Source of the DNA: Candidatus Amarobacter glycogenicus
Lineage (GTDB): Bacteria; Chloroflexota; Dehalococcoidia; Tepidiformales; Tepidiformaceae
NCBI GenBank assembly: GCA_016719395.1
Contig: JADJZF010000004.1
Coordinates: 201,735 to 265,734, forward strand
Length of the DNA: 64,000 bases
Direction of reading: 5' to 3'
The translations under genes and the position numbers were made by a program. Below, in pieces: positions 1 to 7,445 of this stretch. The notes below the pieces were generated by a model that saw nothing but the letters and a program-made list of their open reading frames with translations, ran no database searches and had not been told where the DNA came from. How positions within the stretch are numbered: position 1 is the stretch's first letter; the number at the start of each line of letters is the position of its first letter.

Positions 1-145
1 ATCGTCCCAGCGGCTTCAGGTCCCGCGACTGCAGGTAGGGCGCGCCCTCGCCATCGAAGAAGACGATGCAGCGGAACCCGTCCCACTTCGGCTCGTACAG
101 CCAGCCCGGCCCATCGGGGATGGCCTCGGTGAGCTTCGCCAGCAT
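1..145 (-). CDS. ATP-dependent DNA ligase, N-terminal fragment
   Basis: The gene reads leftward and runs off the window edge, so only about 48 residues are visible. Reading from the ATG at 145, the protein begins MLAKL and reaches WLYEPKWDGFR, which is nucleotidyltransferase motif I (KxDGxR) of ATP-dependent DNA ligases. The lysine at about residue 20 would be adenylated. The family seals nicks in duplex DNA; bacterial LigC/LigD-type ligases usually act in repair or end joining. Whether a polymerase or nuclease domain is fused cannot be seen. A start further upstream is possible, because the frame stays open through PPPIPP. The 5' end of this gene resembles three other segments to its right (see the repeats at 970, 3290 and 3786). 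Confidence 0.8.
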   Translation of the reverse strand, partial: MLAKLTEAIPDGPGWLYEPKWDGFRCIVFFDGEGAPYLQSRDLKPLGR

Positions 146-260
146 GGGCGGGATGGGCGGGGGATTTTGGAGTCGGGATTTTGGATTTTGGATTCAGGCA
201 CGTGGGGATTGTCGAATGGAGGTTTGGGATTGTCGATGCAGGGTGGTGAGCCGACCTTTC
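121..260 (-). repeat. Ligase 5'-end/AATCC-repeat module, copy A
   Basis: Read on the minus strand, this stretch has an ATTGTCG-like segment, then AATCCAAAATCC-type short repeats, then the codons for PPMLAKL of the DNA ligase. The same order recurs at 970-1090, 3290-3425 and 3786-3960. The remaining DNA up to 548 shows no convincing gene. Confidence 0.6.
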
Positions 261-548
261 CGGCCTCTTCCACAACACTTTTTCCGGGGCGCAGAAGTTG
301 TTGCAAGTCGTTCGCCCGAACCTGAAGGGTGAACTACTTGTGGGCGGAAGTTGTTCGGAAGTTGTCAACTCGTTCAGCGAGCGTGCCGGGGCGATGAAGC
401 GCGCGAGCAGACCTGAGGCGATGCTGGCGGCTCCGCGGGTGCCGGCACAGAGCGCAGCGGCAAGCAATGGCCACGGACGAGGGAGAAGCGCGGACATGGC
501 CGGAGCGTGCGGCATCGGGAGGGCGAAGTCCGATAGACGGATGTCGTT

Positions 549-969
549 TTATGGCGACAGCCTGAGACGGATTTCCGCCGGTGAGCCGGCGGTTACGAAC
601 TGCACGAGCAACGTCTTTGGCGTTTTCCCGTTCGGGATGTTCGCCTCGACGGAGGTTTGCGGACCGTCCACGGTGGCGTAATTACCCGCGCCCCCCACGA
701 CGAGTTCGACGCCGTCGCCGAAGACTCGGGGCTTCGCCGCCGGGCCGGTGTTCCACGTGCCATCGACGAGGACCCGAATCGTGGCGAACTGGTTCGTGCT
801 GTCATCGACCGTCCGCTCCTGGCGCGTGACGGACAGGACGCGCACGCCCGAGTCGTTCTCCAGGCGCCAATCGATTGGAGTGATGCCCGATGCTGGTTTT
901 GGGATCACAGGCGACGAGCGTGCTGATAAAGAACGCTCCGACAGCTGAGAGTGCCAGGGTCCGCTTCAT
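549..969 (-). pseudogene. Putative lipoprotein, frame-broken
   Basis: From the ATG at 969 the frame gives a good lipoprotein signal: positively charged MKR, a hydrophobic core and the lipobox LVAC. About 10 residues after the Cys the frame is lost. The protein-like continuation, beginning near GITPIDWRLEND and ending RLRLSP at 549, is in the +1 frame. The interval is 421 nt, one base more than a whole number of codons, so one extra base near the AAAA or GGG run at about 880-900 would explain it. The mature part is a small, probably beta-rich extracytoplasmic domain that I do not recognise. The start ATG overlaps the stop of a ligase-like leader peptide (ATGA). It is either a decayed gene or a sequence error. 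Confidence 0.55.
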
Positions 970-1090
970 GGTGGCAGTTTAGCTCGAACATTCGGGTTGG
1001 GCTTCGCCATCATCGGCTCGATGGGGGCGGGGACTTAGGGTCGGGGATTTGGATTTTGGATTCGGCCACGACGGAATTGTCGAGCGCCCA
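970..1090 (-). repeat. Ligase-like leader module, copy B
   Basis: On the minus strand the codons read PAPIEPMMAKP, matching the N-terminus of ATP-dependent ligases, preceded by AATCCAAAATCC-type repeats and an ATTGTCG-like end. The reading frame continues for 11 codons and stops with a TGA (968-966) that overlaps the ATG of the lipoprotein gene at 969. The rest of the gap, to 1225, shows nothing further. Confidence 0.55.
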
Positions 1091-1225
1091 CTCAGGGATG
1101 TCGACTTGCTGCTACCTCTCCCGGCGTCGTCCGGGAAGGGAGTGACCCCGCGGTGCTCCGAGGGGCCACCATAATCACGCGTGCGCGGGCGGCCACATTA
1201 TCCGACTTGACGGTACGCCGACGGG

Positions 1226-1993
1226 TCAAGGAGTGCGCCGTTCGGCCTCGTTCTTTTCGTGGAACGTGGATTCAAGCGCGGCGAACTCGAGTGTCACGCC
1301 CACGACCGTGTAGTCGAACGTACCGACGTATTGTTCGTACCGTAGGAACTCCAACGGGGGTGAGCCCTGGTGGCGGTGGTCATATGTCGCAATCTGAGCT
1401 GGTTTTGCGTCAGTCGTGGCGAACCAGATTGCCACAGTGGGTGGCCCGCCAGCGGGTTCGCCTCCAGGGAATGTCCGGCCCGGCTGCGGGTCGAGCATGA
1501 AGAGGAGCACGAGACGACCGTCCGTCCGGTCCGCGACCATCGAGAGACGAGGATTGCGGCCCCTGAGGTCGTAGCCAATGGCCTCGCGAAGCTCCTCGCG
1601 CGTGAGGCCTGCTCCCTCGTAGAAGTTGGGTGCGAAGAACTCAAGGACCGTCCCCTTGGGGATTTCGCGCCTTGCACACTCGTCGACGCTTCGGACGATG
1701 ATTGATTCACAAGTCGCTGGGTTCCAGGCGAAGAAACTCAGCACTCCATCGATGTTCGCTTGCTCGACGGCGTCGACGAATCGCTGGAGATTGGAGTCGT
1801 GCGCCGCCACCGCGCGCCTACCCTCTTCGATCATCGGAGCGTCGCGTAGGGCGGCTGGGGTGGGGGTCGGGGGCTCAGAACTCGGTTCGAAGTCCGCCAT
1901 AGTCGTAGCCCAGGCAACGACGCCCACGGCCGCCACTGCCACGAGCCCCAGCGCGAGGCCGCGCCGTCCTGATGAATTAGCCCAATTCCTCAT
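1226..1993 (-). CDS. Membrane-anchored hypothetical protein
   Basis: The start chosen is the ATG at 1993, preceded by AGGAG at a good distance, giving 255 residues that begin MRNWANSSGRRG. Residues about 12-30 form one hydrophobic segment (signal anchor), followed by a Pro/Thr linker and an extracytoplasmic domain. That domain contains FFAWNP, two cysteines, and a stretch, GLTREELREAIGYDLRGRNP, that resembles small secreted NTF2-like domains. I do not recognise the family. It lies 11 bp downstream of the M23-like gene at 2005-2811, so the two are probably one transcript and may act together at the cell surface. The frame is intact, unlike several neighbours. Confidence 0.6.
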   Translation of the reverse strand: MRNWANSSGRRGLALGLVAVAAVGVVAWATTMADFEPSSEPPTPTPAALRDAPMIEEGRRAVAAHDSNLQRFVDAVEQANIDGVLSFFAWNPATCESIIVRSVDECARREIPKGTVLEFFAPNFYEGAGLTREELREAIGYDLRGRNPRLSMVADRTDGRLVLLFMLDPQPGRTFPGGEPAGGPPTVAIWFATTDAKPAQIATYDHRHQGSPPLEFLRYEQYVGTFDYTVVGVTLEFAALESTFHEKNEAERRTP

Positions 1994-2004
1994 CTTCTTC
2001 ACTC

Positions 2005-2811
2005 CTAGTACCCTCCTGAGCCGTTGTACACGGATGAATCGGAGCCCCATGACATCGCGGACCACGATTGGCACGCGTATGGGCTGTAGTCTGGAGAGGT
2101 CCCGGTCCCACCGCTTCGTTTGTAGTCGGGCGATCCTGAACTGGCATACGTTGACCCGTCCCAATAACCAGGACACTCGGCGAACGGAGCGTAGTTATTA
2201 TTGAAGTGCTTCCTTGGGTTGGGATAGAACACGTTGTAACACTCCATCCCGTTCGCCCAACAAGTATCGGACGAACCTCCGTTGGAATAGGTCATGTAAT
2301 ACGAAAGAACCGCTGCCAGATGAGAGTGCGCGCCGGGCGTGCCGCAGGTCGACGCAGTTCCAACCGTTTTGTAGAACCACTCTCCAGACGTATCCACTTC
2401 TTGCGTATACTGACTCCCAGACGGCAGGTCGTTCAGATGCAAGATATCGACCGTGACGTTGTAGTCGTCGTACCAGACTCCGCCGTCTAACCGCTGAAGG
2501 CGGGCGCGCGTACGACAGGACCCCTCCGCCCAATATTGAAAGCGGAAAGTGTAACTATGGCTCCCGGGGCTCAGCAACCACCCTCTGATCCAGGCGGAAT
2601 TGCTATGGGCGAAATCTCTCGCCGCCCTCCCCCCGTCATTGAAGTGAAGCCCGGCCTGCGAGCCACCGGCGGAGTTGCTCGGCATCACCTGAACCACCCA
2701 GGGGCTGGCGGCGTAAGCTCGCTGTCCGGTGTAGAGGCCCGCAATCAGGAGAAGAACAATCCCGGCGGCTAACGCTGCGACGAACACGGGTGCTGTGAGC
2801 TGCTTTTTCAT
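2005..2811 (-). CDS. Secreted M23-peptidase-like protein
   Basis: This is a protein of 268 residues with a clear N-terminal signal or membrane segment (MKKQL, then a long hydrophobic run to about residue 30). The mature part is rich in Gly, Ser, Tyr and Trp. It contains TPGAHSHL at about residue 160, which resembles the HxH zinc motif of M23 (LytM) endopeptidases. The upstream HxxxD metal motif is not clear, so activity is uncertain. Six or more cysteines in the second half suggest disulfides outside the cell. The base composition is visibly AT-richer than in the housekeeping genes. It heads a two-gene unit with the membrane protein at 1226-1993. Substrate unknown; peptidoglycan crosslinks or a secreted protein are possible. 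Confidence 0.5.
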   Translation of the reverse strand: MKKQLTAPVFVAALAAGIVLLLIAGLYTGQRAYAASPWVVQVMPSNSAGGSQAGLHFNDGGRAARDFAHSNSAWIRGWLLSPGSHSYTFRFQYWAEGSCRTRARLQRLDGGVWYDDYNVTVDILHLNDLPSGSQYTQEVDTSGEWFYKTVGTASTCGTPGAHSHLAAVLSYYMTYSNGGSSDTCWANGMECYNVFYPNPRKHFNNNYAPFAECPGYWDGSTYASSGSPDYKRSGGTGTSPDYSPYACQSWSAMSWGSDSSVYNGSGGY

Positions 2812-2930
2812 GGTCTTTCAATCCTTGGCCTTCGATTCGTGCGGCACCGTCCGAGAGTAGTCCCGGCTTCTCCAGGCTCACAATCCCTCTCTTCGGCCAC
2901 CCCCAAACGGCCACGCCCGATCGGCGGGGG

Positions 2931-3152
2931 TCACCCGGTCCCGTGCCCTCTCTCGATCCACCAGACCGCCAGCCCAACTCGCCCCTCCACGCCCAACTTG
3001 TGACAGGCGTTCGCGACGTAGTCCTTCACCGTGCTCGGGCTAAGCCCGGTCGCCATCGCGATCTGAGCGTTCGACTTGCCCTCCGCAACCAGCGCCACCA
3101 CTTTCCGCTCCCGCGGGCTGAGTCCGTGTCCTGGTGCATCGCTCGCCTCCAC
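2931..3152 (-). CDS. Small LuxR-type helix-turn-helix protein
   Basis: This is essentially a stand-alone GerE/LuxR C-terminal DNA-binding domain: LSPRERKVVALVAEGKSN, then IAMATGLSPSTVKDYV, then a final helix ending in WWIERGHGTG. From the GTG at 3152 it is 73 residues; an ATG at 3182 would give 83 and would place a run of nine C inside the coding region. The GTG is favoured because the paralogue at 20741-20959 has a GTG at the same place and the partial copy at 7105-7290 has a stop right after the ATG. No receiver or ligand domain is present. It probably regulates transcription, perhaps of the adjacent secreted-protein genes. Confidence 0.75.
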   Translation of the reverse strand: MEASDAPGHGLSPRERKVVALVAEGKSNAQIAMATGLSPSTVKDYVANACHKLGVEGRVGLAVWWIERGHGTG

Positions 3153-3209
3153 AACCTCCCGCTCCGGGGGGGGGTATGCCATGTATAGCACATCCGCGTG
3201 GCCCGCTGC
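3131..3209 (-). repeat. Duplicated 5' region of the LuxR-type gene, copy 1
   Basis: About 78 bp here are nearly identical to 7268-7344 and cover the region upstream of and around the start of the two small LuxR-type genes. The minus strand carries TATACAT, which could serve as a -10 element, then a C tract (nine C here, seven in the other copy), then GGAG and the GTG start. The tract length difference is the main change between copies. Confidence 0.7.
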
Positions 3210-3289
3210 CACCACTCGCCCCAGGCGGCTGCGGCTTGTGGCGATTCTCCGAGCGGGCGGAACGGGCCGGGCGACCCTCTTTGGCCAGT

Positions 3290-3425
3290 CACCAGAACGA
3301 ACTCCGGCGTGAGTTTGGCGAGCATCGGATCGATGCGAACGATTTCGGATTTCGGATTTAGGATTCAGGCACGGGGGGATTGTCGGTTGGGGGAGTGGGG
3401 GTTGTCGATTCGTTCGAAGCTAGTC
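3290..3425 (-). repeat. Ligase-like leader module, copy C
   Basis: Minus-strand codons from the ATG at 3325 read MLAKLTPEFVLVT, preceded by AATCC/GAAATCC repeats and ATTGTCG-type ends. The first 45 bp match copy D (3786-3960) at nearly all positions. The frame runs on without a stop into the LuxR-type gene region and ends at 3026, so any leader peptide here would overlap that gene. Confidence 0.6.
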
Positions 3426-3785
3426 CGGCTGTTCCGGCGCGCCGTTCCGATGCGGCAGGGCCGTAATGGCGACTGAAACGACTGGCGGCACCAGCGAAAC
3501 GAGCGAGTATGCGGCCGCCGACAACCCGAAGATCACCCATCGCGGGCTCTCCTTCCCTGGCTCAAATGCCGAGAGCAGCCCGAAGGTTGCGCCAGCACCC
3601 AGCCAGGCAGCCAACGCACCCACGTAGAGCGCCTGGCGCCCAAGCACCCGGTTCGGTAGGGCCATCGCAGGAACCAAGAACGAAATCCACTCGTGGCCAA
3701 AAAAGTCCCACGAATCCAGAGCGAGGAGGGCTGCGCAGGCGGCAAGCAGGTTGACCGGTCCGACCAATCTTCGCAGCGTCGGCAT
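3420..3785 (-). CDS. Small integral membrane protein
   Basis: This protein of 121 residues has about four hydrophobic segments (near residues 9-25, 30-48, 53-72 and 85-110). It starts MPTLRRLVGPVNLLAACAA and ends HRNGAPEQPD. I do not recognise the family and no catalytic motif is visible. The ATG at 3785 directly abuts the TGA of a 26-codon ligase-like leader peptide (TGAATG), an arrangement that suggests translational coupling. The frame is intact. Confidence 0.6.
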   Translation of the reverse strand: MPTLRRLVGPVNLLAACAALLALDSWDFFGHEWISFLVPAMALPNRVLGRQALYVGALAAWLGAGATFGLLSAFEPGKESPRWVIFGLSAAAYSLVSLVPPVVSVAITALPHRNGAPEQPD

Positions 3786-3960
3786 TCAGCCTGCCCTTCG
3801 ACGAGAGGCGCCGCGAAGAACCAGCGCTGTCACCAGAACGAACTCTGGCGTGAGCTTCGCGAGCATCGGCTCGATGGGCGGCGAAGCCCGATTGTGAACT
3901 AGCGATCTCCGGATTGCGGCATCCCGCGATTGTCGATTGCCGATCTGCGATTGTCGAACA
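3786..3960 (-). repeat. Ligase-like leader module, copy D
   Basis: On the minus strand the codons read SPPIEPMLAKLTPEFVLVT; from the ATG at 3866 there are 26 codons before the TGA at 3788-3786, which sits directly in front of the membrane protein ATG. Upstream are degenerate ATTGTCG and CGATTG repeats up to about 3960. Copy D is closest to copy C. Confidence 0.6.
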
Positions 3961-3964
3961 GACC

Positions 3965-5172
3965 TTACGGGTGAAGCCGACCTTCCATCGGTCGTGGAGT
4001 ATCGACCCTGGCTCCAGCGAACGTCAGCCGCACGGTGCCGAGCAGTTGGGCGAAGTCGGTGAACCGGAAAGTCACGAAGGAACTCGCTCCTGGCCGATGT
4101 CGCCCGTCGGAGGCTGCCTGTCTGGGAACCGGGCCGGACGGCGGGAGCTTCAGACCGTCAGCGATGGTGAGGTCGCGCCATCCGCACCCGGGAAGTACCC
4201 GGCCAGGGTGAACGCGATCAGTTTCACCGATGGGCTCGAATCCAATGCCGGTAACGATCAACGGCTCGTCGTCCGATGCCTAACGATATCGCTCGCGTCT
4301 ACCGCAGCCTGCTCGCCGCCCTTTCCGGTGACCCCCTGGCGAGCGAGCAGAGAGTCGAGGCGGATCTCGACCCAGCGCGCGGCGCCACCGCCAGCCGCGG
4401 GCGAGGCGATGAACTCCGTGAACTGGATCTCAAGGGGTGCAGCAAAATCGGTCGGCGGGAAGGAGAATGTCAACGGTTCGCCCGGGCCGCCGGCTATCCG
4501 TGGGCCGAACACGGGGCCCCCATTGACGCTGGCGCCGACCAGTGATGGGGCGCGAGTTGCTCGATCCCCGGAGGGCCTTCCAGGGCCACGGTCACCAGCG
4601 TTTCGGTTGTGGAGCGCGTGGCGCTGAGCGGCCGGACGGTGATGCCCTGGGCGGCGGCCACGGCGCCGGGCGAGAGCGTCTCAACACGCAGCGCTTTGGT
4701 CAGGTCGGCGGGCGGCTTGAGTTCGAGCACCCAGTCACCCGCGATTCGGCGTGTCCCCCGGCCGTCATCCACATCGACGAAGGACGACCATCTTGACAGG
4801 GCCAACAGCGCTCACGGGACGCAGCCGCTGGATGGTCGCGGGCCTTGGCGATGAGCATGATGCTTGCGGTGAGGTCGGCCGGCGCCATGTTCCCGGACAC
4901 GAACCCCATGGCCGGGATGCTAACCCGAGTCACCTGTCCGGGGCTGCGCCTGCGACGCGTGCTGCCAGCTCGATGAACGTCGCCGTCCCGCTGAACTCCG
5001 CACCTGATATGGCGAGGGTGACGCCGCCGGATTCCGCCATCACGTCCTGCGGGGAGGTCAGCGCTGGGGCGCTGCCGCCCTGCCGGTCGTCGCTGGGCAG
5101 GGCGAGGACGACGGAGACTGCCAGCACGGCAACGATGGCGGTGACGGCGCCAACCTGGCGTCCGCGGCGCAT
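3965..5172 (-). pseudogene. Broken gene for a membrane-anchored beta-rich protein
   Basis: The ATG at 5172 overlaps the stop of the upstream gene (TGATG). It opens MRRGRQVGAVTAIVAVLAV, a signal or membrane anchor. Protein-like sequence then continues to 3965 but hops between frames several times. The recognisable pieces in order are VTLAISGAEFSGTATFIEL, VSIPAMGFVSGNMAPADL, IAGDWVLELKPPADL, EPLTFSFPPTDFAAPLEI and FVTFRFTDFAQLLGTVRL. Together they would make a protein of about 400 residues with repeated beta-strand patterns. I do not recognise the family. There are at least four frame changes in 1.2 kb, more than in any housekeeping gene here, so real decay is more likely than sequence error alone. 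Confidence 0.55.
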
Positions 5173-5432
5173 CAGTGAGCCGCTCCATTGAAGTATCCGG
5201 ACGTTGCCTGGTAGCCCATCGCGCCTCCTATATAAGCACCGTACCACGCCGTTGTATTGACCGCACAATCGTTCGAGTTTTCGCAAAGAAAGGTGAAGCC
5301 TTCCCCTCTTCCACCTGGCTGGACGGATAGGTCGCCAAACGAGTACTGGGACCTGGACACCCAACCGTTGTTGATATCCATCGCGAAGCCGGGTTCCACG
5401 CTACGAAAGGGTTGGCCCTTGACGCCGCGCAA
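5172..5432 (-). CDS. C-terminal fragment of an M23-like secreted protein
   Basis: The frame, from a TTG at 5432, gives 86 residues including PGFAMDINNG and a Cys-containing end, NSNDCAVNTTAWYGAYIGG. It resembles the C-terminal part of the gene at 6188-7003 (NSSDCNTDVAANEGVGYLGG), which also has AMDIN. No signal peptide and no HxH motif are present, so this is probably a remnant. The same frame is open further upstream as far as the TGA at 5457-5459, which ends the preceding lipoprotein gene. The two could once have been one frame. The stop overlaps the start of the next gene by one base. Confidence 0.4.
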   Translation of the reverse strand: MRGVKGQPFRSVEPGFAMDINNGWVSRSQYSFGDLSVQPGGRGEGFTFLCENSNDCAVNTTAWYGAYIGGAMGYQATSGYFNGAAH

Positions 5433-5456
5433 AAGTGGCGTGAAAGCCCATTCGGT

Positions 5457-6174
5457 TCACGGAGTCCAGGGCACAAACTCGAACCGAGAAGGATGACCAT
5501 CGCCCATGAAGTTGAAGTTGACCGTCCCGCCGCCAATGGGCGCGGGGCTGTCGGCTGGCGTCCAACGGCCGGCCGCTGCGAGATGTGGGCCCGATGTGGC
5601 GTCGAACAGAATGCCTATGATCAAAACATCAACGAGCTTGCCACCTTCCATGAGCTCGAGCGTCGCTGCGGCGAAGGACCCGCAGTCGCCGTTGGCGCTA
5701 CCCACCACGGGGCACCCAATCGCCCGGGCCGCCGCTGTCCGTTGTGTGCCGGAGGCGACGAACGTTGACAAGAACTCCTGGAAGCCAGCGAGATCTTCAT
5801 AGCGCGAGGACTTCTCACCGACGGCGTAAGCGGTGATTGTTTCCTGCGGATGGAGTGAGCACACGCCCGTCTGAGGCCGTGCGGTGCCGTTGGCCGGACA
5901 AGTCACAGTGGTCGGCACGGCATCCCGGACGAGGACTCAATTTCCCCGGCCTGCAAGGATTGAGCGAAACCCAGGGAAAAGTCGCACACTGCCCGCAATG
6001 TTGGGCAACTCGTGAAACCGGCAGAACAGTCGGAGCCTCGGTCGCAGCAGCGGTGGCCTTCTTGTCGTCAGGGCTCAACGTGGCCGGAGAACCTTTGGAA
6101 GAGGTTTCGTTTACACAGCTCGCAGAAAGGAGAATCATCCAGGCCATAGTGGCGAGCCACAAGTAGATCTTCAT
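5457..6174 (-). pseudogene. Lipoprotein of unknown function, frame-broken
   Basis: The ATG at 6174 has AGGTGA upstream and opens MKIYLWLATMAWMILLSASC, a lipoprotein signal with lipobox SASC, followed by a Ser/Thr/Ala linker. Between about 6030 and 5920 the frame changes, probably twice. The C-terminal 150 residues (ITAYAVGEKSSRYEDLAGF to FEFVPWTP) are intact up to 5457. This part has a GDCGSFAAATLEL stretch and a probable alpha/beta fold, but I do not recognise it. The gene lies 13 bp downstream of the M23-like gene at 6188-7003, so both belong to one leftward unit that continues to 3965. Confidence 0.5.
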
Positions 6175-6187
6175 CCCAATCACCTGC

Positions 6188-7003
6188 CTAAAAGTCGGGG
6201 AAATACGGATTGTTCAGTTCCGTCGTGCTTGTATTGGCGCCACCTAAGTATCCCACGCCTTCATTGGCGGCGACATCTGTATTGCAATCACTGGAGTTTC
6301 CTCCGCTGCGACTGCAGGGTCCACTCAGGGATGTGTCTGCAGCATTACTTGGTCCATCCCAGTCGAACACTCGGGCATAATCTTCGTAGTTGTACACCTG
6401 TATGTGCACATGTTCTCCCCAGCAGCCGGCTTCTGTGGGAGCTACGTAGCCAATTACTGCGTTATCTCGCCCATTTGTCTCAGATATCACAGTAGAAGTC
6501 TCAGAGTACTGTAGCGTATCGATGTGCCCAAGAGTGATCTCGGCGTTCAGTTCCCACTGTCCCTGAGACGTCTTCGTCTGAACGTAGAATGTCTGAAACC
6601 ACCGTTGGTACAGTTACTATCCCAAGTACCTGTAGGCCCGGCGATTACCCGGTAGTATCCGCCAGCCCCCTTGTCCGTCGATTCCGGCCGGATTTATGTC
6701 GATCCAGACCGAGTTATTATCTGACCCGTTGATATCCATCGCCCAATCGCCGCTAATAAGGCCGGCCTTGATGCATGTCCCGTCATCGAACTGCGGGGAG
6801 TCATATTTCTCCCAGTCAGAGCAACTCACGCCGTCGTGAAATCTACCTGGGCTAGTAATCCAGGCGCTTGACGATCTTGGGGAGATGACCACATAGGTAC
6901 CATTCTGCTCCACAGCGGTCGCTCGATCACCCTGGATGATTGCCGCGGCCGGGGCGAGCAGAAGGCTAATTGCAAGGCCCAGCCTCCACTTGGTTGTCAA
7001 CAT
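6188..7003 (-). pseudogene. Secreted M23-peptidase-like protein, two frame breaks
   Basis: The ATG at 7003 opens a signal peptide (MLTTKWRLGLAISLLLAP). The mature part contains GDWAMDIN, then GYYRVIAGPTGTW, then a long C-terminal part with CWGEHVHIQVYN. The HxH there fits the second zinc motif of M23 endopeptidases, while DWAMD sits where HxxxD is usual, so a first-motif His may be missing. The frame changes near 6665 (one extra base in a GGGGG run would explain it) and near 6610 (one base missing). The two cancel, so the length remains 272 codons. The AT content is clearly higher than in the flanking core genes. It is the first gene of the leftward unit 7003-3965. Confidence 0.55.
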
Positions 7004-7104
7004 TGCGATTCTCCTTTCTACCCACGTCCGGCAAGATAATGAACGGTAGTAAGAAAGGCACTTCGTCTCTTCGAATCTATCCCATCGCCTTCAATCGATC
7101 GGCC

Positions 7105-7290
7105 CTACCCGTTCGCGGCCTGCTCATGCTGCCGCCACCACAGCGCAAGCAAAGTTCGGTTGTCAACGTCGGCCTTATGCATCGCGTTCGCCACGTAGTT
7201 CTTCTGCTTGTTCGTCTTGCCCTCGGCCACTGCAGCTACTACTCGCCGCTCCTGCGGGCTGAGATCTTGGTGCATCGCTCGCCTCCACAA
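7105..7290 (-). pseudogene. Degenerate copy of the small LuxR-type regulator
   Basis: The frame reads LSPQERRVVAAVAEGKTNKQ and then passes directly to KNYVANAMHKADVDNR and LLALWWRQHEQAANG. Compared with the intact copy at 2931-3152, twelve residues (IAMATGLSPSTV) are missing without loss of frame. These form the second helix, the turn and the start of the recognition helix. A 5-bp difference just before LSPQERR also puts the aligned GTG start out of frame. DNA binding as in the parent is therefore unlikely. Its 5' region is almost identical to that of the intact copy. Confidence 0.65.
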
Positions 7291-7344
7291 CCTCCCGCTC
7301 CGGGGGGGTTATGCCATGTATAGCACATCCGCGTGGCCCGCTGC
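7268..7344 (-). repeat. Duplicated 5' region of the LuxR-type gene, copy 2
   Basis: Nearly identical to 3131-3209, with seven C instead of nine in the homopolymer and TTATGCC in place of TATGCC on the plus strand. As a result an ATG start here would hit TAA two codons later. Confidence 0.7.
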
Positions 7345-7374
7345 GATCGCCCGCCTTTCCTTTTACACCGGTCT

Positions 7375-7404
7375 TTGGCCCTTAGCCCCCCAAAACGGTA
7401 TACT
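7375..7404 (+). promoter_or_regulatory. Putative sigma70-type promoter of gyrA
   Basis: TTGGCC (7375-7380) and TATACT (7399-7404) are separated by 18 bp and lie about 40 bp upstream of the gyrA start. This is a good match to a housekeeping promoter in an otherwise GC-rich region. Confidence 0.55.
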
Positions 7405-7445
7405 TTGACTAGCGGTTTCCCCCGCCCCAGATTCGGAGCAGCCCG

